Assembly: GCA_015061945.1 (NCBI GenBank)
Contig: SUVP01000003.1
Location: 186,001-250,000 of the forward strand
Reading direction: 5' to 3'
DNA length: 64,000 nt
Origin: Opitutales bacterium
GTDB lineage: Bacteria; Verrucomicrobiota; Verrucomicrobiia; Opitutales; Intestinicryptomonadaceae
Below the pieces are notes generated by a model, which was not told the origin of the DNA, did no database searches, and was given only the letters and a program-made list of their open reading frames with translations. Positions 28,932 through 36,823 of this stretch are shown one piece after another; within the stretch, counting starts at the first letter, position 1; each line of letters opens with the position of its first letter. The translations under genes and the position numbers were made by a program.

Positions 28932-29209
28932 TGTTTATCCTGTTCTTGAATTATGAAGTCTGCAAGAGTGTTGAGCGAACGCAAAATATGCGTTCCGTCT
29001 TCTGGCATTTTAATCGAAAAATTGTTTTCAACGCAAAGTACGATTTCAAGAATGTCGAGCGAATCAAGCCCGAGCCCCGAGCCGATAAGCGAGACATCAT
29101 CAGAGAGGTCGTCGGGCGAATATGGGAGGTCGAGATTTTCCGCAAGCTTTTCTTTCAGTGCTTGGCAGACTTCTTTGCGTCTTTGCAATTTTGTTTTGTC
29201 GATTGGCAT
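28919..29209 (-). CDS. Acyl carrier protein (cluster ACP 1)
   Basis: 96 residues. The 4'-phosphopantetheine site is GLGLDSLDILEIVLCVE, with Ser in the DSL triad. Acidic helix II follows as usual. First gene of the minus-strand unit, overlapping the GcvT-like gene by 13 bases. Together with the ACP at 33339 this gives the two-ACP composition seen in APE/flexirubin loci. The N-terminus (KTKLQRRKEVCQALKEKLAENL) is a helix longer than in FabC/AcpP. Confidence 0.93.
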   Translation of the reverse strand: MPIDKTKLQRRKEVCQALKEKLAENLDLPYSPDDLSDDVSLIGSGLGLDSLDILEIVLCVENNFSIKMPEDGTHILRSLNTLADFIIQEQDKQCTN

Positions 29210-29266
29210 ATTGTTTATTTATATTTGTAAAAAATTCAAAAATACGCACTATTAACGTATTGTTTT

Positions 29267-29282
29267 ATATCTGATTAGATAT
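29267..29282. promoter_or_regulatory. Inverted repeat in the divergent ACP/glycosyltransferase promoter region
   Basis: ATATCT-GATT-AGATAT, six-bp perfect arms, in the 111-base gap between the divergent minus and plus operons of the polyene cluster. It could be an operator; no regulator gene is visible in the cluster. Confidence 0.35.
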
Positions 29283-29320
29283 TGAAGCAAACGCAACTCC
29301 ATTTCAAGACAAATGACTAA

Positions 29321-30031
29321 ATGAAAATCTGCACGATAATTCCAACATACAATCATCGCATTAGGCTTGGCGAAATCATAAATGCTTTGCCAAATGACGT
29401 GTGTGCTATTGTCGTCGACGACGGCTCTAATCCACCGATTGAAATTGATTCTATGCGTGCAAAACTTTTTAGGTTTGAAAAAAATCGTGGCAAGGCGGAA
29501 GCATTGAAATTTGCTTTTTCTAAAGCCTTGGAAATGGGGTTTACTCACGCAATTACGCTCGATGCAGATGGACAGCATAAGCCGTCGCTTGTTCAGGATT
29601 TTATTGAGTGTGCCGAAAAAAATCCTGATGCACTGATTTTAGGTGTACGCGATTTTAATAATCCATCGATTCCACCAGCCCGAAGATTTATGAATAAATT
29701 TTCAAACTTTTGGTTTTGGGCAGAAACAGGGAAGAATGCTGGCGATACGCAGTGTGGTTTTAGGTGCTATCCGCTCGCACAAATTTTGTCGCTGAATATG
29801 GATTTTGGAGGTTTTGTTTTTGAGACAGAATTACTCGTAAAAGCATCGTGGGCAGAAATAGAATTTAAAGAAATAAAAATACCTACAATTTACGATTCCG
29901 AAAGCGTTGCAGGCTCGCATTATCGCCCAATTGCCGACACATTTAAGTTCACAATGATGAATACAAAATTATTTTTTGCCTCGATTTTCTTATCAAGAAA
30001 TCGTCTAAAAAATATGTCATTAAAAAAATGA
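29321..30031 (+). CDS. Glycosyltransferase family 2
   Basis: 236 residues, GT-A fold. CTIIPTYNHRIRLGEIINAL, the nucleotide-contacting VVDDGSN, and the metal-binding ITLDADGQHKPS (DxD-type DAD). CGFRCYPLAQI follows, as in dolichol-phosphate-mannose-synthase-like GT2 enzymes. No transmembrane tail. A GT2 of this kind is a usual member of APE/flexirubin-type clusters (ApeJ-like), where it may attach a sugar or anchor the polyene. Its stop overlaps the exporter start as ATGA. First gene of an eight-gene plus-strand operon. Confidence 0.9.
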   Translation: MKICTIIPTYNHRIRLGEIINALPNDVCAIVVDDGSNPPIEIDSMRAKLFRFEKNRGKAEALKFAFSKALEMGFTHAITLDADGQHKPSLVQDFIECAEKNPDALILGVRDFNNPSIPPARRFMNKFSNFWFWAETGKNAGDTQCGFRCYPLAQILSLNMDFGGFVFETELLVKASWAEIEFKEIKIPTIYDSESVAGSHYRPIADTFKFTMMNTKLFFASIFLSRNRLKNMSLKK

Positions 30032-32424
30032 AATTTGTAAAAAACGCAGTAGCTTTTTTCGTTAAGCAGAGAATTCTTTTTTGCGGAATTTTTTTGCTGT
30101 CTGCTTTTTTGACTTTCTTTGCGATGTCGCATGCGAACTTTTCGGAAAATGTTTACGATATTTTGCCAGTGTCAGACGATACTGTTCATGCACATTTAAA
30201 AGCTACAAAATTTTTCGGACAATCGAAAACGCTTTACTTTAATATTTCTGGAGAGAATGCATCGGCAGTGTCAGATATTCTTTCAGAAAAACTTTCTGCA
30301 ATGCCTGAAATAAAAGAGGTTTCGGGGACAATGGCAACGCAAGACTTTAGAAAAGTAGTACAGGCATTGTTGAAATTTACACCCGAACTTTTTACTAATG
30401 AAGACGAAATTTTACTCCGTGAAAAAATCAAAAAAGATGTACTCGAAAAACGCTTGAACGATTTTAAAAAGAAGCTTTCGGGCGTAGGTGGATTTGGTGT
30501 TAGCGATGTACTCATCGCAGATCCAGTTGGCGTATTGGACATCTTTTATCAGAAGCTAAAAAAATCATCCGACTTAGATGTTGCGTCGTTTTCAGACGGA
30601 AAGATAATATCAAAAGACGGCAAAAATTTTTTGATTTTAGCAGAGGGCAATTTTGATTCTTCCGATTCGCAAAAAAGTGCAGAACTAATTTCTAAAATCG
30701 AAAAGATTTTAAAGAAACTAAAAAACGATTTTCCGTCAGAAAAAATAGCGTACGCTGGCGGGTATAGAATTGCAACTGACAATGCGAAAATAGCAAGCAG
30801 AGATTGTTCAATGTGCTTTGTGCTTACGATTATTTTAATGTCGGCAATTTGTTTTTTTGCATTTCGTTCTCGCATTTTTATGTTGTTCGCGGTTGCTCCG
30901 TCGCTGTTGGGAAGTGCGATTGCGTTTGCGTTTATGTCTATTTTTTACGGGCGTGTAGCATCTATTTCTGTGGCATTTGCGTCGATTGCAGTCGGGGTGT
31001 CAATAGACTATGCAATTCATATTTTGTATAAATTAGATTCGCTTGGGAAACTCGATTTATCAAAAGTTGCTGATGTTGCAAGTACGCTTGCTCGCCCAAT
31101 AGCAATGACTGCTGGCACGACCGCAATGGCATTTGTTATAATATTTTTTTGCGGTAGCGAAGGGTTTTCTCAACTTGGAATTTTTGGTGTAGTTGGAGTG
31201 ATAACTTCGGCGTTATTAAGCGTGTTTGTTATGCCAGCATACGCAGTTGGGTTGGGAAAAATATCGTCAAAACGAAGATTCTTTGATTTGCTTGCGAAAG
31301 GAATTTTTCCGCTTTTCAAAAATTACAAATTATCGATAGTTGTGATTGTAATTTTATCTCTATCGACGTTGCCTTTTTTGTTTAATCTAAAAATAAATGG
31401 CGATTTTTCGAGCCTTAGTGCACTCACTACAAACGCTCGTGCAGACGATGTTTTAATACGCAATGTGTGGCGTGATGCTGTATCGAAAACATATATTCTT
31501 ATCGATACAAAAAATGCAGAACTCACAAAAAAAGAATCTAAAAAAATTGAAAAGTGGCTCGCCGAAAATGGCGTAAAATATTTTCCTATTTCTAATTTAG
31601 TGGTCGATTCAAATACTAAAAATGAAAATATAAAAAGGTGGCACGATTTTTGGAATGACTCAACGCTTGCGGAGTTAAAGAAAAACTTTTTGCTTGCATC
31701 AAAAAGTGTCGGAATGAGTGCAAAAGCATTTGAGAAATCCATATCAAAATATCCGACTCTCGCAGATGAAAAATTTGATGTTTTAGCAGATGGTAACTTA
31801 TCAAAAATTTTTAAGGGCAAACTTTCAGCCGATGGAGTTATCGCTCTTTCAGTAGTTTTGCCAGCGTCATTTGATAAGGTAGAGTTTTCAAAAAAATTAA
31901 AAGAATTTTCGCCTTGCAGCGATTACATCGAATCCTCTTTCTTGGGCGAGCATATCGCAAAAATTACATTTGATTGGTTGATAAAATTTGCGATGTTGGC
32001 ATTTGTCTTTGCGTTTGGATATATCTATTTTATATCGCATAAAATTAAATTTGTTTTTGCGGTGTTGTTGCCAGTTGTTTTTGGGTTGGCGTGGTGCTTC
32101 GGAATTTTGGGTATGTTGGGAATTCAGATAAATATTGTCAGTGCAATTTTTGTGATTTTTGCAGTTTGTGTCGCACAAGACTACTCTGTGTTTTTACTCC
32201 ATTCATCTACTTCGGATGAAAATAAAATTTCTACATTGGCGTCAGTTTTACTCTCTGCAATAACTACAATTTTTGCATTTGGTACACTCGCAATCGCAAA
32301 GCATCCGATGTTGAATTCGCTCGGTATTTCTGCGGGTATTTCGATATTTTCGATTCTATGTGCGTGCATTTTGTTTTCATCAATATCGTCAAAATGGTTA
32401 GGAAAAAAGCAAGATGAAAGATAG
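30028..32424 (+). CDS. MMPL/RND-superfamily lipid exporter
   Basis: 798 residues. Two halves, each with one N-terminal membrane helix, a large periplasmic loop and about five clustered helices. Conserved stretches: FYGRVASISVAFASIAVGVSIDYAIH in half one and INIVSAIFVIFAVCVAQDYSVF in half two; the Asp in GVSIDYAIH and AQDYSVF are at the proton-relay positions of MMPL proteins. In APE clusters the equivalent exporter (ApeM) moves the polyene lipid to the outer membrane with help from the LolA-like protein, also present here. Overlaps the next gene by 11 bases. Confidence 0.92.
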   Translation: MKFVKNAVAFFVKQRILFCGIFLLSAFLTFFAMSHANFSENVYDILPVSDDTVHAHLKATKFFGQSKTLYFNISGENASAVSDILSEKLSAMPEIKEVSGTMATQDFRKVVQALLKFTPELFTNEDEILLREKIKKDVLEKRLNDFKKKLSGVGGFGVSDVLIADPVGVLDIFYQKLKKSSDLDVASFSDGKIISKDGKNFLILAEGNFDSSDSQKSAELISKIEKILKKLKNDFPSEKIAYAGGYRIATDNAKIASRDCSMCFVLTIILMSAICFFAFRSRIFMLFAVAPSLLGSAIAFAFMSIFYGRVASISVAFASIAVGVSIDYAIHILYKLDSLGKLDLSKVADVASTLARPIAMTAGTTAMAFVIIFFCGSEGFSQLGIFGVVGVITSALLSVFVMPAYAVGLGKISSKRRFFDLLAKGIFPLFKNYKLSIVVIVILSLSTLPFLFNLKINGDFSSLSALTTNARADDVLIRNVWRDAVSKTYILIDTKNAELTKKESKKIEKWLAENGVKYFPISNLVVDSNTKNENIKRWHDFWNDSTLAELKKNFLLASKSVGMSAKAFEKSISKYPTLADEKFDVLADGNLSKIFKGKLSADGVIALSVVLPASFDKVEFSKKLKEFSPCSDYIESSFLGEHIAKITFDWLIKFAMLAFVFAFGYIYFISHKIKFVFAVLLPVVFGLAWCFGILGMLGIQINIVSAIFVIFAVCVAQDYSVFLLHSSTSDENKISTLASVLLSAITTIFAFGTLAIAKHPMLNSLGISAGISIFSILCACILFSSISSKWLGKKQDER

Positions 32425-33277
32425 TAAAATTCAGTGGACTGGCAAAACGTACGGCGGATATTTTGGCAATTGGTGTTTCTTGAAACTTTTGAAATTTGGG
32501 ATGTATCCGGCATATTTGTTGCTTGTTTTTGTGGCGTCGTATTTTCAGATTTTTCGACCAACTGCGTGCAAAGGTGGTGTGATATTTTTAGAAAAAGTGT
32601 TGGGGCGGAAAGTCGGCAGATTCTCATTTACACTTTATAAACTTTTATTTTCGTTTGGCGTATGTTTGCTCGACAGAACAGCGTATTTAATAGGTAGCGA
32701 CAAAATAAAAATTATTGACGACGCTGAAATATCGATAAAAGAAATTCTCAGTTCGGGTAAAGGAGTGATTGTGCTAACTGCACATATCGGAGGCTGGGCG
32801 ATATCTGCAACTCAACTTGAAAAATATGGTCGCAAACTTTTCATAGCAGGTGTGGATACTGAAGATTCACGTTTGCGAGAGCTTGCAAAGTCGGTGCAAA
32901 AACGTGGTAAGTCGGCAATCAATACCGATGGTGCAATGGGAAATATTCAAGCGTATTCGATTTTGCGTGCGGGTGGAATTGTCGCAATGCACGCTGATAG
33001 ATATGCTGGTGGACGCTTTGTAGATGTCGAGTTTTTTGGCAAAAATGTAAAAGCTCCGTTGTCGCCATACGCACTTGCAAAAGCGTCTGGCGTGCCGATT
33101 GTACAAACGATATGTGTTCGTGAAAAACTTTTTACTTATAGGATGAAAGCGTTGTCGATTATCGATGCAGAAAAAAAATCTCCAGAAGAGTGTGCCGAAA
33201 TATTTATGAAAAATATGGAATCTGCGTTGCGAGAGCATCCATACCAATGGTTTAATTTTTACGATTTCTGGGCGTAA
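32414..33277 (+). CDS. LpxL/HtrB-like acyltransferase, catalytic Glu replaced
   Basis: 287 residues. Resembles lauroyl/myristoyl acyltransferases and the predicted acyltransferases of APE loci: KGVIVLTAHIGGWAISATQL, then GGIVAMHADRYAGGRFVDVEFFGK (LpxL: ...D...G....FFG) and SPYALAKASGVPIV. The usual H-X4-E/D (GHYGNWE in LpxL) reads H-I-G-G-W-A, so the acidic partner of the His is Ala. Either another residue serves or the enzyme is altered. The N-terminal segment has one or two hydrophobic helices for membrane association. Co-transcribed with the exporter. Confidence 0.85.
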   Translation: MKDSKIQWTGKTYGGYFGNWCFLKLLKFGMYPAYLLLVFVASYFQIFRPTACKGGVIFLEKVLGRKVGRFSFTLYKLLFSFGVCLLDRTAYLIGSDKIKIIDDAEISIKEILSSGKGVIVLTAHIGGWAISATQLEKYGRKLFIAGVDTEDSRLRELAKSVQKRGKSAINTDGAMGNIQAYSILRAGGIVAMHADRYAGGRFVDVEFFGKNVKAPLSPYALAKASGVPIVQTICVREKLFTYRMKALSIIDAEKKSPEECAEIFMKNMESALREHPYQWFNFYDFWA

Positions 33278-33338
33278 ATAGGCTTGCGAGGTAAGCCGTA
33301 AAATGTAAAGATTACTCTAAACAAAAATTTTTCAAAAT

Positions 33339-33602
33339 ATGGATAAAAAAACTCTTATTGACGATATTAAAAATAAACTCGTTGTGGCACTCAATTTGCA
33401 AGGCGTTTCCGCTGATGATATCGACGAAAATTCCGAACTTTTCAGCGATGATGGGCTCGGGCTTGATTCAGTTGATGCACTCGAGTTGGTCGTTATGGTC
33501 GAACGTGAGTATGGTGTTGTTGTCGATGAAAACGATGATAGAAAAACAACATTTGCAAGCGTATCGTCATTGGCAGATTACATCATTTCTAAAAAGAGTT
33601 AA
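33339..33602 (+). CDS. Acyl carrier protein (cluster ACP 2)
   Basis: 87 residues. GLGLDSVDALELVVMVE carries the phosphopantetheine Ser in a DSV triad, and ENSELFSDDGLGLD is the usual acidic lead. Stop and next start overlap as TAATG with the ketosynthase gene, so ACP and KS are made together. A small hairpin (GGCTT/AAGCC at 33280-33296) sits in the 61-base gap upstream. Confidence 0.95.
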   Translation: MDKKTLIDDIKNKLVVALNLQGVSADDIDENSELFSDDGLGLDSVDALELVVMVEREYGVVVDENDDRKTTFASVSSLADYIISKKS

Positions 33603-35728
33603 TGGCGTGCAGTCCAGCAGTTGTTGCGGTCGGGCTAAATTGTTCGGCTGGTTCAAATGCCGAGGAATCTTTTCGTTCGGCATTTTTAGGCAATGACGCA
33701 TTGCAAAAACTTTCACTTTTTAAAAGCCCGAGACACAGCGAAAGATTTGTCGCACAAGCCGATTTGAAAAACTCAAAACGCCTTTCGAGATGTACACAGA
33801 TGTTGTATTTGGCTCTCGATGAGGCATTCGAAAAAATCGATTTAAAACAAATTTCGGCGGATAGAATTTCAGTTTGGTTGGGAACAAGTATTGGCGGAAT
33901 TTTCGAAACCGAAAATATGCTGATAGAATCGCGTCAAACTGGAGAGAAAAATTTTTCAGCACTTTCAACGTACGAATGTTCGACCTTGGCAGAGATTGTT
34001 TCAAAACGCATAAAAGCTAAAGGCGAATGTACCGTTTTTTCAACAGCATGTTCAAGTTCATCGCTCGCAATTGCCGATGCGTGCAATGCGATTGTACAAG
34101 GTGATTGCGATGTCGCAGTGGTTTGTGGGGCAGATGCACTTTCGCGTATAACGGTAAATGGATTTGGTTCGCTTTTGCTTTTGTCGGATAAAAAATGTTC
34201 GCCTTTTGATAAAAATCGAAACGGAATAAATTTGGGCGAAGCTGGCGGAGTTATGGTTATTTGTAGCGATGCGATTGTGCGTAAGTTGAGTTTAAAACCT
34301 CTCGCATATTTGTCGGGCTGGGCGTGTTCTTGCGACGCATACCACGCAACTGCTCCGCATCCGACAGGCGATGGTGCGTTTGATGCGTTTAAAAAATCTT
34401 TGGAAAAATCGGGAATGAATGCTGGTTCAATTACCCATTACATCGCACACGGAACGGCAACGCAAGGTAACGATACTTCTGAAGCGTCGGCAATGAAAAA
34501 CTTTTTTGGCGAAGATTGTTTGCCAACATTTTCATCGATAAAGAGAATTTTTGGACACACTCTCGGCGCGAGTGGAATTGTAAATGCGATTCTTTCAGTT
34601 AAGGCAATTGTCTCTGGGAAACTCCCTAAAAATAGCGGTTTTGAAACGATTGACGAAAATATAGGAATACCTCCGTTGACGGAATCAAAGACGCTTGATG
34701 TGGAAAATATTTTGTCGGCATCATTAGGTTTCGGGGGAAATAACGGAGTGTCGCTTTTTTCAAAGTATCCGAAAAATATTAAGGATTTTAATAAAAAACG
34801 CTTATTTGTTTATGGTGTGTCGTTGCTCGGGAATGGTGGAATTTTCCCAGATGCAGAACTTCTAAAAGAAATATCGCCACTAAAAAAACGTAAGTGGGCA
34901 CACTTGCAAAAAATGGGTTTGCAAACGGCAAAAGAAGCAATGCAAGATATTGTGCCAAATGTGCAAGGCGATAAAATCGCAGTGTGTTGGGGTACTGGGC
35001 TTGGTATGACTTCGCAAACAGCATCGTTTATCGAAAATGTAATCGATAAAAACGAAGCTGAACCGATGCCAACTGCATTCACAAATTCTGTCCACAACGC
35101 AGTTTCATCATTAATTGCTGTGCAGAGTGGGTACAAAGGACTCAACAGTGCGACAACTGCAAAAGAGATTTCTTTTGAATCGGCATTATTGCAGGCGATG
35201 CGAGAAATTTATTCAGGCGATGCACTCGCATCGATAGTCGGTTCTGCTGATGAATATTCTCATTACGCATCTGATTTTCTCGCATCGAGAAGTGCTAAAT
35301 ATTCTCGTGCTGATTCATCGAAAGTATCTGATTTTTCTGTCGCATATTTTATCGGTGATGAGCAGTGTTGCGATAGAACACCACTTGCAGAAATATTGAC
35401 AGTTGATATTGCACGACGGGCATACAATGTTGAATTAGAAACTAATCGCATTGTGCGTTTGTTGAAAGCCAACGGACTTTCGCTTGAAAGTATTTCGTAT
35501 TGGTCGATGCTCGATTGTGTAAATAATTTTCAAGAAAAATGGATGTCGGCTTTGTCCGAAAAATTGGGCGTTTGCGAGTTTGCGAAGCCATTAGGAAAGT
35601 ATGGTGCAAATTACTCTGTTTCGGGGGCGTCGATATTTGAATCACTTTCTGAAAAAGGAAAAACTTGCGTTCACTATTCACTGTCATCAACAAATATGTC
35701 GGCGATAACAATATTTAAAGTGTTATGA
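33602..35728 (+). CDS. Ketosynthase fused to a degenerate ketosynthase-like half
   Basis: 708 residues. Residues 1-395 are a complete FabF-type KS with Cys150 in FSTACSSSS, His283 in IAHGTATQGND and His319 in RIFGHTLGASG. Residues about 400-708 are a second thiolase-like half, with FTNSVHNAVSSLIAVQSGY and the preceding GTGLGMTS, matching the ketoacyl-synt_2 (PF13723) type found as separate proteins in APE clusters. Its nucleophile position lies in GLNSATTAKEISFE, without Cys, so it is probably a non-catalytic or length-setting partner. Fusion of the two on one chain is seen directly; its role is inference. Linked by TAATG to ACP 2 and by ATGA to the LolA-like gene. Confidence 0.88.
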   Translation: MACSPAVVAVGLNCSAGSNAEESFRSAFLGNDALQKLSLFKSPRHSERFVAQADLKNSKRLSRCTQMLYLALDEAFEKIDLKQISADRISVWLGTSIGGIFETENMLIESRQTGEKNFSALSTYECSTLAEIVSKRIKAKGECTVFSTACSSSSLAIADACNAIVQGDCDVAVVCGADALSRITVNGFGSLLLLSDKKCSPFDKNRNGINLGEAGGVMVICSDAIVRKLSLKPLAYLSGWACSCDAYHATAPHPTGDGAFDAFKKSLEKSGMNAGSITHYIAHGTATQGNDTSEASAMKNFFGEDCLPTFSSIKRIFGHTLGASGIVNAILSVKAIVSGKLPKNSGFETIDENIGIPPLTESKTLDVENILSASLGFGGNNGVSLFSKYPKNIKDFNKKRLFVYGVSLLGNGGIFPDAELLKEISPLKKRKWAHLQKMGLQTAKEAMQDIVPNVQGDKIAVCWGTGLGMTSQTASFIENVIDKNEAEPMPTAFTNSVHNAVSSLIAVQSGYKGLNSATTAKEISFESALLQAMREIYSGDALASIVGSADEYSHYASDFLASRSAKYSRADSSKVSDFSVAYFIGDEQCCDRTPLAEILTVDIARRAYNVELETNRIVRLLKANGLSLESISYWSMLDCVNNFQEKWMSALSEKLGVCEFAKPLGKYGANYSVSGASIFESLSEKGKTCVHYSLSSTNMSAITIFKVL

Positions 35729-36306
35729 AAAAGTTTTATTTAAGCTTATATTTTGTATTTGTATTTGTTGCAAATTCTTTCGGTTTGACGGTTGCGATGA
35801 AGTTTGAAACGTCGAAATACATAGCGATTATGGAATCGGCGATAAAAGGCGAGGCGTGTTTTTTTTCTGATGAAAACGGAAATGTTCGTTGGCAAACAAT
35901 CTCGCCATACGAATCTGTTATGCTTTTAAATAGCAAGGGAGTTTTTCAATTTGAAAAGCAAAAAGGGAACTGGCGAAAGCTCGATTCAAAATTTGGTGGA
36001 ACAGTAAAACGCATAGTTGATGAAATTCGCAAAATTATAGTTGGCGATTTTGGAGATTCTTATGAAGTAAAAAAAATTGCTGATTCCGTAGAGCTGATTC
36101 CAAAAAATTCTTCAGCAAAAAATTTTATTTCTAAAATAAAAATCACACTCAAGCAAGGTACTCAAATCCCAACTATTATTGAGTTTGTGGAGGTTAGTGG
36201 TGATAGAACTGTTATGAAAGTTGTGGAAATTTCGCAAGATGCAAAACTTGATGCATCGATTTTCGACGATACAAAAATTGGAGATTTTATTTACCCCAAA
36301 AAATGA
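35725..36306 (+). CDS. LolA-like periplasmic lipid carrier
   Basis: 193 residues. Signal peptide 1-20 (ends NSFGLTVA). The body reads as an alternating beta protein with DENGNVRWQTISPYESVMLLN and YEVKKIADSVELIPKN, like the LolA relatives of APE clusters (ApeL-like) that are thought to ferry the lipid through the periplasm. Starts inside the KS stop (ATGA) and ends inside the next gene's start (ATGA). Confidence 0.8.
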   Translation: MKKFYLSLYFVFVFVANSFGLTVAMKFETSKYIAIMESAIKGEACFFSDENGNVRWQTISPYESVMLLNSKGVFQFEKQKGNWRKLDSKFGGTVKRIVDEIRKIIVGDFGDSYEVKKIADSVELIPKNSSAKNFISKIKITLKQGTQIPTIIEFVEVSGDRTVMKVVEISQDAKLDASIFDDTKIGDFIYPKK

Positions 36307-36815
36307 AAAAAATCGTAGCAGGTATATTTTTGTTTTTTTCGGCAGTAGGTCTATTTGCTGGAAACAATTTGCTTTTTTCGTTTGCTGGTCAATCGTACAT
36401 TCAACGTGGCGTGTTGACTTTTGATGATAGAGAATTTGCAATCACAGTTTATGTGGTTTCAACTGCAGATAAAAAAAAGATGATAATGGAATCGCAAGCT
36501 GGGCGTCTTGCACATATTGAGCTCGATTCACTTGGCGATGTTATCGTTTGCGAGGGCGGGAAGTTATTTCCAAAAAGTTTTGTTGAACGCTTTGTATTGC
36601 CGAATTTTAGGGCGATTATGGGTTTTACAAAGTTTTTTAACCAGCCGTTAATGTATTTAAAAAATGGTAAGGTTTGCGAGATTCATTACGATGATGTTGC
36701 AATCAATTTTTGCGACAATTTAAACACATCGCCGAATAATCTCGCATGCGTAGAAATAGTTTCGCCATCATACAAAGTTGATTTAAATTTTGTTTCTCGA
36801 ATTTCAAAAAGGTAG
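36303..36815 (+). CDS. Secreted LolB/DUF3261-like protein of the polyene cluster
   Basis: 170 residues, signal peptide 1-20 (ends GLFAGNN). It looks like the small outer-membrane-side partner (ApeN/DUF3261-like) of APE loci: FAGQSYIQRGVLTFDDREFAI, a beta-rich middle, and KNGKVCEIHYDDVAINF near the C-terminus. No lipobox Cys. Sequence identity to any one family is not obvious to me, so the call rests on position between LolA-like and KS genes, size and secretion signal. Confidence 0.65.
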   Translation: MKKIVAGIFLFFSAVGLFAGNNLLFSFAGQSYIQRGVLTFDDREFAITVYVVSTADKKKMIMESQAGRLAHIELDSLGDVIVCEGGKLFPKSFVERFVLPNFRAIMGFTKFFNQPLMYLKNGKVCEIHYDDVAINFCDNLNTSPNNLACVEIVSPSYKVDLNFVSRISKR

Positions 36816-36823
36816 AAAATTTT

